A stretch of DNA of 64,000 bases from Bartonella ancashensis (GTDB lineage: Bacteria > Pseudomonadota > Alphaproteobacteria > Rhizobiales > Rhizobiaceae), in assembly GCF_001281405.1 (NCBI RefSeq), contig NZ_CP010401.1:1140001-1204000 (forward strand), given 5' to 3'. Positions 10,221 to 20,897 of the stretch are shown here, piece after piece; within the stretch, counting starts at the first letter, position 1; every line of letters starts with the position of its first letter. The notes beneath the pieces were generated by a model. That model was not told the DNA's origin, did no database searches, and worked only from the letters and a program-made list of their open reading frames with translations. Position numbers and translations under genes: made by a program.

Positions 10221-11603
10221 TTATAACCTTTTTCCATTTTCATATACATAACTCGGTTCATACATTGTCACTAATTCTTCTGCCGCAGTTGGATGCAGTG
10301 CCATAGTAGCATCAAAAACATCTTTTGTTAGTTTTCCTTTAAGAGACACTGCTATAAGCTGCACCATCTCACTGGCGCCCTCCCCTAAAATATGTGCACC
10401 AACGACAACACGACTTTCACCATCAACAACGAGTTTCATAAAAGTTTTTTCGGAAATTCCTGAAAGAGTATTTCGCATGGGACGAAATAATGTACGGTAA
10501 ATTTCAACACGCTTATACAGGCCTACAGAATCTTCTTCTGAAATACCGACCGTTCCAATCTCTGGCTGCGAAAAAACAGACGTCGGAATTAAATCATAAT
10601 CAGGTACTGTTGGAATATCTTTAAACACGTTTTTAACAAAGCACATTGCCTCGTGGATGGCCACAGGTGTTAATTGAGCATTCCCTGTTACATCTCCAAC
10701 TGCCCAAATATGTGGCACATTTGTCATCATCTTTTCATCAACAATGATCGCACCAGAATTATTAAGCTTAACCCCTACATCTTCAAGTCCTAAGCCCATC
10801 GTATTAGGTACACGCCCCGCAGCCCAAACAGCTTGATCAGCACTTAAAATTTGTCCATTCGACAAAGTAATATCATAGTGCTTATTATTAACCTCTACTC
10901 GAGAAGGTATTTCTCCATAAATAATGGAAATTCCCTTTTCAATCATTACATCACTGAGAATCTTTCTCAAATCGTAATCAAAACCACGAAGAATAAGGTC
11001 ACCACGATGAATCAATGTGGTATTGACTCCTAATGCGTGAAAGATACCAGCAAACTCAACACCAATGTAACCACCTCCAACAATTATTATTGATTCTGGT
11101 AATTTTTTAAGATCAAAGATTTCGTTAGAAGTAAGAAATAAATCACCTCCTACCACCATAGGAGGAGTAACTCTTGCTCCTGTTGCAATTAAAATCTCTT
11201 TTGCCCTCAGCCGCTCACCTGTTTTAGAAAGTTCCAACATATGATCGTCTATGAAGGTAGCACGGCTCTCATAAATATGAACATTGTTACTTCTCAGTGT
11301 ATTACGATAGAGGCCTTCTAATCTTGATATTTCTTTATCTTTGTTTGCAATCAATTTCTGCAAATCAAAAATTGGATTTGTACATTGCCACCCAAAACCA
11401 GTACTTTCACTAAAAGCCCGTGCATACTGCGACGCATAAACAAAAAGCTTTTTAGGGATACAACCACGGATAACACAAGTACCACCCACACGGTGTTCTT
11501 CTGCTATAGCAACACGCTTACCAAGTGCTCCAGCAAGGCGAGCAGCACGCACCCCACCAGAACCACCTCCAACAACAAACAAATCAAAATCAAAAGACGT
11601 CAT
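10221..11603 (-). CDS. gor: Glutathione reductase
   Basis: A 460-residue FAD/NADPH-dependent disulfide reductase that keeps glutathione reduced in the cytosol. The N-terminal FAD-binding GGGSGGVRAA, the redox pair C43/C48 in GGTCVIRGC, the NADPH-binding IVGGGYIGVEFAG, the second FAD motif AVGDVTG and the C-terminal catalytic HPTAAEE are all visible. The frame extends 11 codons upstream, but the ATG at 11603 is preceded by GGAGGGAG at good spacing and yields the standard length. rpiA and the DUF2059 gene lie upstream in the same direction, an order I recall from rhizobia. Confidence 0.95.
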   Translation of the reverse strand: MTSFDFDLFVVGGGSGGVRAARLAGALGKRVAIAEEHRVGGTCVIRGCIPKKLFVYASQYARAFSESTGFGWQCTNPIFDLQKLIANKDKEISRLEGLYRNTLRSNNVHIYESRATFIDDHMLELSKTGERLRAKEILIATGARVTPPMVVGGDLFLTSNEIFDLKKLPESIIIVGGGYIGVEFAGIFHALGVNTTLIHRGDLILRGFDYDLRKILSDVMIEKGISIIYGEIPSRVEVNNKHYDITLSNGQILSADQAVWAAGRVPNTMGLGLEDVGVKLNNSGAIIVDEKMMTNVPHIWAVGDVTGNAQLTPVAIHEAMCFVKNVFKDIPTVPDYDLIPTSVFSQPEIGTVGISEEDSVGLYKRVEIYRTLFRPMRNTLSGISEKTFMKLVVDGESRVVVGAHILGEGASEMVQLIAVSLKGKLTKDVFDATMALHPTAAEELVTMYEPSYVYENGKRL

Positions 11604-11799
11604 AGACCTCTCCCTCCTATAAAGCTCAACCCGCACAAGCTGCAGTCATTTACTCACCCCAAAAAGTTTCTATATCCTAAGAAAAACTCTACCCATATAG
11701 GCAGAGACGCTCATTTTTTTAAATCTTAGCGAAGCTTGCCTCATTCAATAAAAATAGCCAATTGTTAATGTTATCTCACCCGTAACATAATTGACAAAA

Positions 11800-12357
11800 C
11801 TACTTCAAACTTTTTGAAGGAAAAGATTTTTTAGGATCCGCTAACTTGTTTAAACGAACTGTCTTAGCCATATCATTCTCAACATTTTTCACAAGATCTT
11901 CCATAAGAGAAGAACTCCATTCGTTAAATACGGCATAAGAGTCACGCGCAATGTTAGGAACCTCTGTTAGAAATTTTTTACCAACATCAGAACTATAAAA
12001 TACTGTAATCTTATCAAGTTCCTCTAAACTAAAGTACTTTGTGTACACATAAGCAATTGCTTTTTCTAAATCAGCACGCCGCTTGGCCAAAGCAAGCGCA
12101 TTTTTATCAACAATATCAGAAATAACCGCTTCCAAATTTGGATCACTACTCACTAATTCATTCTTAAGATCTCGCGCAGCTGTTGGCAAAAAACTATCAA
12201 ACTGATCAGTTGCGTGTATCACCTTTATCATTTTTTTAGCAGCTTCTAAATGCTGTTCACTGACATTTTGCGCATAAGATACCCCGATATTTACAGCTAA
12301 AAAGGTAACTAAACAGAACAGTGCAACAACGCGCTGAAAAGAAGATATATTTTTCAT
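11800..12357 (-). CDS. DUF2059 family exported protein
   Basis: A 185-residue protein with a signal peptide (residues 1 to about 29, hydrophobic core ALFCLVTFLAVNIG, likely cleavage after SYA). The mature part is helical and charged, with the DUF2059 pattern FSLEELDKITVFYSSDVGKKF near the C-terminal half. The function of the family is unknown; the signal peptide implies a periplasmic location. It sits between rpiA (55 bp upstream) and gor (196 bp downstream) in the same direction, and is probably co-transcribed with rpiA. Confidence 0.88.
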   Translation of the reverse strand: MKNISSFQRVVALFCLVTFLAVNIGVSYAQNVSEQHLEAAKKMIKVIHATDQFDSFLPTAARDLKNELVSSDPNLEAVISDIVDKNALALAKRRADLEKAIAYVYTKYFSLEELDKITVFYSSDVGKKFLTEVPNIARDSYAVFNEWSSSLMEDLVKNVENDMAKTVRLNKLADPKKSFPSKSLK

Positions 12358-12412
12358 CCAATAATTACTCCGTAGTTATTGTAACCTGCATTGGTTACTA
12401 TAATTGAAATTT

Positions 12413-13117
12413 TTAATAATGCTTTGATTCTGAAACTTGAACATCACCTGTTGCCATCGCTATGATTGAACGTGATGCTACCCCCAAAAAAAGTCCATGT
12501 TCAACAACACCTGGAATCTCATAAAGTGCAGCAGATAACAACTCTGGCTGTGCAATATACCCAAAAGCTACATCAAAGATAAAGAAGTTGTCATCCGTTT
12601 CAAAGGGATTGTCCCCATTCATCCGTAACGTTATCTTTCCTGAAAAACCAAAATCATCGGCTACTTTTTCAATAGCTCTACGGGTAACATTTACACCAAA
12701 CTGATTAACAACAACTGGAAGTGGGAAGGCGCCAAGCTTTCTTACTAATTTTGTTTCATCGGCTATAATCAATACCGAACGAGAGGCGGAAGCAACAATC
12801 TTTTCGCGCAATAATGCCCCACCACCTCCTTTAATTAAGGCCATATGTGGATCAATTTCATCTGCTCCATCAATATCAAGGTCAAGATCAGGCATTTTTT
12901 CTAAGGTAGTAACAGGCACCCCAAACTGATGACACAACTGTTCAGAATAACGTGATGTAACCACTCCCATAACGCGTAAACCACCAGCAACACGTTCCCC
13001 AAGAAGGCGAACAAACTCATTAACTGTCGAACCAGAACCAATACCAAGCTGCATACCATCCTGAATAAACTCAAGTGCCTTTGCCGCTGCCAGTTTTTTT
13101 AATTCCTGAGCATCCAT
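12413..13117 (-). CDS. rpiA: Ribose-5-phosphate isomerase A
   Basis: A 234-residue enzyme interconverting ribose-5-phosphate and ribulose-5-phosphate in the pentose phosphate pathway. Family motifs appear in order: [11 protein letters not shown] (about residue 25), [11 protein letters not shown] (about residue 80, catalytic Asp region) and [12 protein letters not shown]. The length is typical. The start ATG is preceded by a weak A-rich ribosome-binding region. It is the first gene of a leftward group with the DUF2059 gene and gor. Confidence 0.96.
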   Translation of the reverse strand: MDAQELKKLAAAKALEFIQDGMQLGIGSGSTVNEFVRLLGERVAGGLRVMGVVTSRYSEQLCHQFGVPVTTLEKMPDLDLDIDGADEIDPHMALIKGGGGALLREKIVASASRSVLIIADETKLVRKLGAFPLPVVVNQFGVNVTRRAIEKVADDFGFSGKITLRMNGDNPFETDDNFFIFDVAFGYIAQPELLSAALYEIPGVVEHGLFLGVASRSIIAMATGDVQVSESKHY

Positions 13118-13683
13118 AAGTTATTTTTCCTTTTAACTTATTATCTATACATATTATGAGTTAACGGTAAAAAAAGCATTATATCGATTTAACTTATTGC
13201 AGATTCATTTATCATCATCCAATCTTAAAATACCAGAAGCGTAACACAATAATCAACGAAATCCCTTCGTAAACTTATTTACCAAGCCTGACAAAAACTG
13301 GGGTAAAATCACTTGTTCTTAAAAGCAACAACTTTGCTATAATATCAACCATATCTTTAAAACCATAAGTGAGCTAGAAAAACAATCTGTTCCTTCTTTA
13401 TTCTTACCCCCCATTTTTATAATTTTGTAAAAACTTTATACCTTTTAAAAATAAAAAATGTTTCAATTGATCATAAAAACCTACTGAACATAGTTCAGAT
13501 AAAATTTAAAACATGAAGACAATACACGGTGCATGATATTTGAAAAAATACCATCCAATTAAGTATATTCCTCTAAATAAAACTGAAATTTATTTTCAAT
13601 ATCAAGGTCTTGTAGCCAACTTCTTGTAGCATTTGAGCTATACTTTTACCACCTTAATCAATCTGAAATAGCAATGAGAATGT
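13118..13683. other. Intergenic region between comEC and rpiA
   Basis: 566 bp, AT-rich. There is a short direct repeat TCTTGTAGC at 13608-13616 and 13622-13630. Read leftward, a short stretch near 13650-13590 translates as GGKSIAQMLQEVGYK before hitting stops, which might be a coding remnant. In related alphaproteobacteria lexA commonly lies next to comEC; no lexA frame is visible here. Confidence 0.45.
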
Positions 13684-15957
13684 TTATATACCTAACTTTT
13701 CTAAATCTTGCCTATGCATGCTCCACGGTCGATGAAAACCCACAGAAGACCACATAACAACTTTATTTCTGGTTACCATAACACTCCCTCTTGATAAAAG
13801 CTGCTGAGGCGTGATCATTATTCCTGATATTTGAACACACACTCGATCATCTACCGTAGATTCTTTAATTACGACATCTACCTTTATGCATTGACTAGTT
13901 TTTCTACGTAAAATAGAAACTCTTAATCCATCTTTTGGTAGAGATGTACAAACATTATCATCACAAATAAATTGTCCGTTCAATGTTGGCCCACTTCTTG
14001 TTGGTTTAATAATTTCATCAACATCAAATAACCTCTTCCATTGAGATATGGTAAACTTGGATGCACGAGACTTATCGATATATAACGTCTTCTTATTGAT
14101 AACACCCACGAGGTTCATACCATCTGATACAATCAGTTGCACAGATGAACATATTCCATAAATCAGTACACCTGCGATTATGGGGATAGCAAAAATGAAT
14201 CTCAACGGTGTTTTGAAAAAAATTAAACCTGTTAAACCTAAACTTAAAAAAATTAACGCAGATGACGGTATAAATCCTGGATTAAACGTAGGAGAAATAG
14301 ATGCTATCATATAGGCAATCTTAATCACAAGACCAATACCAAAACCCATAATTTGCAATGGGAACCATTCAAGCCCTAAAGTCATTGCGAGTACTGCCAC
14401 TAGTCCAAAAGGCATTACTAAGATTGATACGATAGGAAGAGCCAAAACATTGCTAATTACACTAAGTGATGCCACATTAGTAAAAATGATGTGCAGCATA
14501 AATTCCACTAGCAGAACCTGCAATAAGAGAAGATGAACAAATTGAAACAACTGATAAAAAAATAAAGCGAAATACTTTAGCTCCAATAGAGGATGGTATT
14601 GTTTTTTTACATCAGAAGATCGCCTTTTAGCCCACCACTCAAAAGCAGCAATTAAAGCTGCAGTTGCTGAAAATGACATTTGAAAACTAGGACCTAATAT
14701 TTCATGTGGAGAAATAGCAATAACCACCAAAGCAGCAATAGCAAAACTACGCATTGTGATGCCAGAACGGTTGCATAATATAGCAATCAACATAGTAGCA
14801 ACCATCACAAAACTCCTTTGAGCCGAGACACTAGCTCCAGATAATGCTAAATAAAAAGCTGCAATTATTAATGCAGCAATAGCAGCAATTTTTTTTGTTG
14901 AATAATGAGATGAAAAAACTGGAAAAAATGCAAAAAAAACACGTATAAAAATAAAAACTATGCCACTGAGCAAAGCCATATGCAAACCTGATATTGATAA
15001 GATATGTGCCAATCCAGATGTTCTCAATGCCTCGTTGGTATTATCTGAAATACCGCCACGCTGTCCTGTTATTAAGGCAGAAGAAACCTTACCATTTTCT
15101 CCATCAATGGCTGCACTTATCCTCAGAGTCATTTCCATGCGTAGATTTTCAATTTTCTGTGAGGTCCGCGCTAATAAAGCGCCCGGTTGAAAAACAGATA
15201 TCTTGATTGGTTGGCCTAAGTAAGTTCCATAAGCACCAATTCCTTTGAAATAATTATGGAAGCTAAAATCATAACCTCCTGGACGCATAGCTCCAGACAA
15301 AGCGTGAAGCCTTACCCTTCCATATAAACCATCACCCGGAGATAACTTAGATGGTAAATATTTTGCGGTTAAACGCACACGATCAGGACTATGACGTAAA
15401 ATTGGCTTTTCTGTTTTCAATACATCTACAATTACATAAAATCCCCCCTTTTCTAAAGCTTCAACAGAAACAACACGTCCTGTTAATGTGGTAGAAATGT
15501 TGCTACTTAACATCGGTGTAGACATACGCCACGTCTCTATTTTTGCAAACAAAGCTCCCAGTACAATGCAACACAAAAAACAAACAATTAACCACACGCT
15601 ATAATAATTGCGTGCACCATACAGCAACCCGAAAAGTAAAATAATCAGTGCAACAAATTGCTCCCAACTTGGTTCTTTGTCTAAATTGAAATAAAAAATA
15701 GCTCCTACAACGCAAAATACTAAAATCAACAAAAAAGGTAGCCCAAAAGAAATTTCTTTTCTTATGCACTCCATAAACCATTGCTGTACAAGAACAATGC
15801 CTTCTATCACACGAGAAGATAAAGAAAATTTCTTCTCATCATAGGTCGCATCCTTTGGAACATCAATGATGAGAGGAAACCCCTTTTGGGCTAAAGTTAA
15901 ATTTGCATTCTCCAAAACAGATTCTGTTGATGGATTGCTTTTATCCAATATTTTCAC
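13684..15957 (-). CDS. comEC: ComEC/Rec2 family membrane protein
   Basis: A 757-residue polytopic inner-membrane protein of the competence channel family, which in naturally transformable bacteria moves single-stranded DNA into the cytoplasm. Hydrophobic segments open the protein (about residues 60-150), followed by a soluble DUF4131-like stretch (TGRVVSVEALEKGGF, with KYLPSKLSPGDGLYGRVRL). The competence domain carries the hallmark LAHILSISGLHMALLSG near residue 320 and many membrane segments. The C-terminus is soluble but shows no metallo-beta-lactamase metal motif, as in many alphaproteobacterial members. No other competence genes are nearby. It is divergent from gltX. Confidence 0.92.
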   Translation of the reverse strand: MKILDKSNPSTESVLENANLTLAQKGFPLIIDVPKDATYDEKKFSLSSRVIEGIVLVQQWFMECIRKEISFGLPFLLILVFCVVGAIFYFNLDKEPSWEQFVALIILLFGLLYGARNYYSVWLIVCFLCCIVLGALFAKIETWRMSTPMLSSNISTTLTGRVVSVEALEKGGFYVIVDVLKTEKPILRHSPDRVRLTAKYLPSKLSPGDGLYGRVRLHALSGAMRPGGYDFSFHNYFKGIGAYGTYLGQPIKISVFQPGALLARTSQKIENLRMEMTLRISAAIDGENGKVSSALITGQRGGISDNTNEALRTSGLAHILSISGLHMALLSGIVFIFIRVFFAFFPVFSSHYSTKKIAAIAALIIAAFYLALSGASVSAQRSFVMVATMLIAILCNRSGITMRSFAIAALVVIAISPHEILGPSFQMSFSATAALIAAFEWWAKRRSSDVKKQYHPLLELKYFALFFYQLFQFVHLLLLQVLLVEFMLHIIFTNVASLSVISNVLALPIVSILVMPFGLVAVLAMTLGLEWFPLQIMGFGIGLVIKIAYMIASISPTFNPGFIPSSALIFLSLGLTGLIFFKTPLRFIFAIPIIAGVLIYGICSSVQLIVSDGMNLVGVINKKTLYIDKSRASKFTISQWKRLFDVDEIIKPTRSGPTLNGQFICDDNVCTSLPKDGLRVSILRRKTSQCIKVDVVIKESTVDDRVCVQISGIMITPQQLLSRGSVMVTRNKVVMWSSVGFHRPWSMHRQDLEKLGI

Positions 15958-16063
15958 CCTCCCGCTTTACTTAAAAGTGCGACTATTGCACACTCCATCA
16001 GCTATGCTAACATGATCACTTAATACGGTTCCACGGATAACATCTTATGGAAAGGATATTCCC

Positions 16064-17500
16064 ATGTCTGTCATTACCCGTTTTGCACCATCGCCTACAG
16101 GTTTTCTTCACATCGGTAGTGCTCGTACCGCTCTCTTTAACTGGTTATACGCAAAACATAATAATGGAAAGATGCTTCTGCGTATTGAAGACACAGATCG
16201 AGAACGTTCAACAGATATAGCTGTTAAAGCTATCATAGATGGTCTGCATTGGATGGGAATTGATTATGACGGAGATCCTATTTCGCAATTTGAACGAGCA
16301 GAACGTCATCGTCAAGTTGCTGAGCAATTGGTAAAAAATGGTAAGGCTTATTATTGCTACGCTTCTCCCGAAGAATTAGCGCAAATGCGAGAAAATGCCC
16401 GTGCAGAAGGCCGTCCACCACGCTATGATGGACGGTGGCGTGATCGTGATATTTCCAAAGCTCCTAAGGGTGTAAGACCTGTCATTCGCATCAAAGCACC
16501 GCAAAATGGAGAAACTGTCTTACATGACCGTGTTCAGGGGAAGATCCTTTTTCCAAATAAAGATCTTGATGATTTCATTATTTTACGCTCTGATAGGACT
16601 CCAACCTATATGCATGCTGTCGTTGTTGATGATCATGATATGGGAATCACTCATATCATCCGTGGTGATGATCATCTTACAAACGCAGCTCGCCAGGCAA
16701 TCATTTTCAATGCAATGGGATGGGAAATTCCTGTAATGGCGCATATTCCACTGATTCATGGTGAAAATGGTGCAAAATTATCGAAACGGCATGGCGCACT
16801 CGGTGTTGAAAACTACAGAACAATGGGATATCTTCCTGATGCTCTACGCAACTATCTTGTTCGCCTCGGCTGGAGCCATGGCAATGATGAAATCATCTCA
16901 ACTGAAGATATGATTTCTTGGTTTGATATTGATGACATCAATAAAGGTCCTGCCCGATTTGATTTCAAAAAACTTGATGCCGTTAATGGGCACTACATAC
17001 GTGTGAGTGATAATCAAAATCTTTTTGATTATAGTTTGGGTATTTTACCTGAAATTGAAGGTGGTATAGAAATAATAAATAAACTTAACACAGAACGGTG
17101 TGCTCAATTTTTGGCTGCAATACCATACGTAAAAGAACGTTCAAAAACACTTCTTGAGCTCATTGACGGTACGTCTTTTATTTTTGCAGAACGACCATTA
17201 CAACTTGATGAAAAAGCAAAAAAACTATTAAATGGAGATGGATGGATTATCTTACGAGAAATTTACCCCATTCTTGAGGCGTGCCCTGACTGGACCACAG
17301 AGGTCTTAAATGAAACTTTGCGCTGTTACGCACAAAAGAAAGAACTTAAACTCGGAGAAGTTGCCCAACCTCTTAGAGCTGCGCTCACTGGGCGTACAAC
17401 ATCGCCAGGTGTCTTTGATATTCTTGTTTTATTAGGAAAAACTGAATCTCTTAATCGCATAAATGATCAAATAGATGCAAAAAAAATCTACGCTATCTAA
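16064..17500 (+). CDS. gltX: Glutamyl-tRNA synthetase, paralog 2
   Basis: A 478-residue class I synthetase. HIGH appears as HIGS (residues 16-19 in [11 protein letters not shown]) and the KMSKS loop as AKLSKRHG, the usual alphaproteobacterial forms. [14 protein letters not shown] and DHLTNAARQ are family landmarks. It differs clearly from the paralog at 6328-7698. The ATG is preceded by AAAGGA (TGGAAAGGATATTCCC). comEC diverges from it upstream and gltA follows after 239 bp, a gene order I recall from Brucella and rhizobia. Confidence 0.95.
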   Translation: MSVITRFAPSPTGFLHIGSARTALFNWLYAKHNNGKMLLRIEDTDRERSTDIAVKAIIDGLHWMGIDYDGDPISQFERAERHRQVAEQLVKNGKAYYCYASPEELAQMRENARAEGRPPRYDGRWRDRDISKAPKGVRPVIRIKAPQNGETVLHDRVQGKILFPNKDLDDFIILRSDRTPTYMHAVVVDDHDMGITHIIRGDDHLTNAARQAIIFNAMGWEIPVMAHIPLIHGENGAKLSKRHGALGVENYRTMGYLPDALRNYLVRLGWSHGNDEIISTEDMISWFDIDDINKGPARFDFKKLDAVNGHYIRVSDNQNLFDYSLGILPEIEGGIEIINKLNTERCAQFLAAIPYVKERSKTLLELIDGTSFIFAERPLQLDEKAKKLLNGDGWIILREIYPILEACPDWTTEVLNETLRCYAQKKELKLGEVAQPLRAALTGRTTSPGVFDILVLLGKTESLNRINDQIDAKKIYAI

Positions 17501-17739
17501 TGAGGTTATTTGAAGTACAAGTTCTTTAACAAGAATTAAAATGTGTCTTTACTTCAATAATAACAATTAATGATTGAAGTATATAATATCTAAAACTGAT
17601 AAAAGATTATCCTTCAATTGCATGCGCTTATTTTCATAGCAAATTTACTTTACGTATAACTAAAAAATGTTTTGATTATATAGCTTCCTATCTGGTAGAA
17701 CCTGGATATGAAAGATAAGGGAACCGAAAGGAAGACTGA

Positions 17740-19044
17740 ATGCCTGAGAATAGAGTATGCGTTATCATAAATGATAAAAAAATAGACCTACCAGTGCGTA
17801 AAGGAACTATCGGTCCTGATGTTATTGAAATTGCATCCCTTCACAAAGAAACAAACATTTTTACCTACGATCCTGGTTTTACCTCAACAGCCTCTTGTGA
17901 ATCAAAAATTACTTATATCGATGGAGATGAAGGGATATTGCTGTATCATGGCTATTCCATTGATCAACTAGCTGAAAATGGTGATTTCCTTGAAACATGT
18001 TACCTCTTGCTTTACGGTGAGCTACCAAATAGACAAGAAAAAATAGATTTCGATCGCCGTATTATGCAGCACACAATGGTGCATGAACAATTTGCACGAT
18101 TTTTTCATGGTTTTCGTCGTGATTCCCATCCTATGGCTGTTATGGTTGCCTGCCTTGGTGCAATGTCTGCATTTTACCACGACTCTATTGACATTACGGA
18201 TTCTCAACAACGAATGATTGCCTCTGTCCGCCTTATTGCAAAGGTTCCAACTCTTGCTGCGATGGCATATAAATACAGCATCGGACAACCCTTTGTATAT
18301 CCACGTAATGACCTTGGCTATGCAGCTAATTTTCTTCATATGTGTTTCTCTGTTCCTTGCGAAGAATATGTTGTAAATCCTGTTCTTTCTCAAGCTATGG
18401 ATCGAATATTTACTCTTCACGCAGACCATGAACAAAATGCATCAACATCAACAGTGCGTCTCGCGGGATCATCAGGGGCTAATCCATTCGCCTGCATTGC
18501 AGCAGGTGTTGCATGTCTTTGGGGACCAGCCCATGGTGGTGCAAATGAAGCATGCCTAAAAATGCTGCAGGAAATCGGTTCTATTAAAAAAATTCCTGAA
18601 TTCATTGCGCGTGCAAAAGATAAAAATGATCCTTTTCGCCTCATGGGATTTGGTCATCGAGTTTATAAAAATTATGATCCACGTGCAAAGCTTATGCAAA
18701 AAACCTGTCATGAGGTTTTAAAAGAATTAAATATTCAAAATGATCCACTCTTTGATATCGCTATGGAGCTTGAACACATTGCTCTCAATGATGAATATTT
18801 TATTGAAAAGAAACTCTATCCTAATATTGATTTTTATTCTGGTATTACATTGAGGGCCATGGGTTTCCCTACTGAAATGTTTACTGTTCTTTTCGCATTA
18901 GCGCGTAGTGTTGGCTGGGTTGCTCAGTGGAAAGAAATGATTGAAGATCCAGCGCAAAAAATCGGTAGACCACGCCAACTTTATATGGGTCACGTTAAAC
19001 GAAATTACGTTACTATGGATAATCGTATAGATTCAAAACAATAA
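17740..19044 (+). CDS. gltA: Citrate synthase (type II)
   Basis: A 434-residue hexameric-type citrate synthase condensing acetyl-CoA with oxaloacetate at entry to the TCA cycle. The catalytic segments are present: the His in [26 protein letters not shown], the second His and signature [15 protein letters not shown], and the Asp in [19 protein letters not shown] precedes the ATG. Sequences around 18519 (GGGGACCAGCCCATGGTGG) and 18879 closely match the primer sites used for Bartonella gltA typing, which is the strongest taxonomic clue in the window. A 9-bp inverted repeat overlaps the stop codon. Confidence 0.97.
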   Translation: MPENRVCVIINDKKIDLPVRKGTIGPDVIEIASLHKETNIFTYDPGFTSTASCESKITYIDGDEGILLYHGYSIDQLAENGDFLETCYLLLYGELPNRQEKIDFDRRIMQHTMVHEQFARFFHGFRRDSHPMAVMVACLGAMSAFYHDSIDITDSQQRMIASVRLIAKVPTLAAMAYKYSIGQPFVYPRNDLGYAANFLHMCFSVPCEEYVVNPVLSQAMDRIFTLHADHEQNASTSTVRLAGSSGANPFACIAAGVACLWGPAHGGANEACLKMLQEIGSIKKIPEFIARAKDKNDPFRLMGFGHRVYKNYDPRAKLMQKTCHEVLKELNIQNDPLFDIAMELEHIALNDEYFIEKKLYPNIDFYSGITLRAMGFPTEMFTVLFALARSVGWVAQWKEMIEDPAQKIGRPRQLYMGHVKRNYVTMDNRIDSKQ

Positions 19045-19061
19045 AATCAATGTTGTTTTGA
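19033..19061 (+). other. Hairpin across the gltA stop codon
   Basis: TCAAAACAA (19033-19041) and TTGTTTTGA (19053-19061) form a 9-bp stem with an 11-nt loop that includes the TAA. No U-run follows, so it is not a classical terminator; it could serve mRNA stability. Confidence 0.35.
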
Positions 19062-19348
19062 TTCAACGGGGCTTTGTTGATTAATTATCCCTTTAATTAT
19101 TAAAATATTGACATGCTTAGAACATCACAATTCAATATCATTCATTACAAATTTACACAGATGAAACGACGACTACAAATGTCTTTGATAAATTGTTTAC
19201 ACTATGAGCTACATGACACTAATTCATGACCCATCATGGCTGTATCCAAAAAGGAATCTACGTATTATTTCGTTTTTTCGGTAAAAATCACTGATCTCAA
19301 GAGCATGATAATGTGGTAGCTTCCTGTGTACCCAACTAGGAGAACATA
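19045..19348 (+). other. Intergenic region between gltA and the ABC transporter
   Basis: 304 bp containing the leader of the ABC transporter operon. AGGAG precedes the binding-protein ATG by 7 bp. No clear promoter or operator was recognised. Confidence 0.4.
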
Positions 19349-20101
19349 ATGAAACTATTTGCAGTAACCCTTGCAGCAAGCATGGTGCTATTTTCTCAAC
19401 AAGCTAATGCAAAAACACTAAGAATTGCAAGTGAAGGCGCTTACCCTCCTTTCAACTACATGGACTCAAATAACAAACTACACGGATTCGATATTGACAT
19501 AGCCTACGCACTTTGCGAAAAAATGAAAGTTGAATGTATTATCACTGCCCAAAATTTTGATGGAATAATCCCAGGCCTTCTTGCTAAAAAGTATGATGCC
19601 ATCGTTGCATCACTATCTCCCACAAAAGAGAGACTTAAAAAAATAAGTTTTACAGATGCCTATTATAGCACAGAAACGGCTGTTATCGTTTCTAAGGACT
19701 CTCAGATAAATGAAATTTCAGTGGAAGCATTTAAGGAAAAAAATATTGGTGTACAATCAAATACGGTACAGGCAACATATGCAGAAGATAATTATGCACC
19801 TCAAGGGGTAAATGTAAAAATTTATCCCACCACAATAGAAGCCAATCGTGATCTTCTAAATCATCGCCTTGATGTTATCCTCATTGATAAATTGCAAATA
19901 TTGAATTGGCTTGCAAATGATGGCAAAGAATGTTGTGAACTTTTGGGAACTATCAAATCTTCAAAGTTCCCTGTCGCAATTGGCCTGCGTAAAAATAATG
20001 AAGACCTAAAAAATGCCTTTAATGAAGCTATACAAGAGATTCGTATTGATGGGACATACGATAAAATTATGAAAAAATATTTCGATTTTGATATTTATTA
20101 A
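19349..20101 (+). CDS. Periplasmic amino-acid-binding protein of an ABC transporter
   Basis: A 250-residue solute-binding protein of family 3 (HisJ/ArgT/ArtJ-like). A signal peptide covers about residues 1-21 (cleavage near QANA-KT). The mature part begins TLRIASEGAYPPFNYMDSNNK, the typical ligand pocket start, and continues with GFDIDIAYALCEKMKVEC, whose two cysteines match the disulfide of HisJ-type proteins. The signature spacing and the Asp/Arg pocket suggest a basic amino acid (Arg, Lys, ornithine or His), but the exact ligand cannot be read. Two permease genes follow; there is no ATPase gene in the cluster. Confidence 0.9.
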   Translation: MKLFAVTLAASMVLFSQQANAKTLRIASEGAYPPFNYMDSNNKLHGFDIDIAYALCEKMKVECIITAQNFDGIIPGLLAKKYDAIVASLSPTKERLKKISFTDAYYSTETAVIVSKDSQINEISVEAFKEKNIGVQSNTVQATYAEDNYAPQGVNVKIYPTTIEANRDLLNHRLDVILIDKLQILNWLANDGKECCELLGTIKSSKFPVAIGLRKNNEDLKNAFNEAIQEIRIDGTYDKIMKKYFDFDIY

Positions 20102-20177
20102 AGCAAGCTGAAGCGTAAATAAAAAAAACCTACATCTCTGATGAGGACATACTTAAGTTTTTGTTAGGATTTTATAG

Positions 20178-20897
20178 ATGATTGAAAATTTGGCGCTACT
20201 GTCTTTCGGTAATGGGGGATGGGGTGCGGTGATGCTGTTGAGTGCAGGTGTAACATTATCATTATCCGTATGTTGTGCACTTTTAGGGTTCCCGTTAGGG
20301 CTCATAGGTGCAATGATGATTCAATCAAACATCAAAACTGCACGGGTTATAGCTACCATTTTTTCGGTGATATTTCGTGCATTACCAGAACTTTTGATTT
20401 TGTTTCTTGTATATCATGGTTTGCAAAATATTATTCAAATGACGCTTGACTACTTTAATATTGAAATCATTGTAAGTATCAATGCTTTTGTTTCTGGTGT
20501 TTTAGCACTTAGCATGGTTTTTGCAGCCTTTTCATGTGATGTTTGGATCGGAGCATTCAAAGTTGTTGATAAAGGACAGTATGAAGCAGCTCAAGCCCTG
20601 GGATTCTCGCGTTCAATTACATTTTTTCAGATTATTTTTCCTCAACTGATTCGCAATGCTTTACCAGGGCTTTCTAATAATTGGCTTATGCTACTCAAGG
20701 ATACATCTCTTGTCTCAACAATTTCTCTCGTTGACCTCATGCGACAAGCAAATTTAGCAGCTGCAACAACTAATAAACCTATATTTTTTTATCTCATAGC
20801 CTGCATATTCTATCTATCATTTTCAGCAATTTCTTCTGCTATTTTTCGATATTTAGAAAAGAATACTCAAATAAGCTATAAAAGGGTTCTAGCTTAA
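20178..20897 (+). CDS. Amino-acid ABC transporter permease (HisQ/ArtQ type)
   Basis: A 239-residue inner-membrane permease with about five membrane segments. The EAA loop that contacts the ATPase is visible as GQYEAAQALGFSRSITFFQIIFPQ, and the RALPELLILFLVYHGLQ segment is typical of the HisQ/ArtQ group. It starts 76 bp after the binding-protein gene and overlaps the next permease gene by one base (TAATG), implying translational coupling. Confidence 0.92.
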   Translation: MIENLALLSFGNGGWGAVMLLSAGVTLSLSVCCALLGFPLGLIGAMMIQSNIKTARVIATIFSVIFRALPELLILFLVYHGLQNIIQMTLDYFNIEIIVSINAFVSGVLALSMVFAAFSCDVWIGAFKVVDKGQYEAAQALGFSRSITFFQIIFPQLIRNALPGLSNNWLMLLKDTSLVSTISLVDLMRQANLAAATTNKPIFFYLIACIFYLSFSAISSAIFRYLEKNTQISYKRVLA

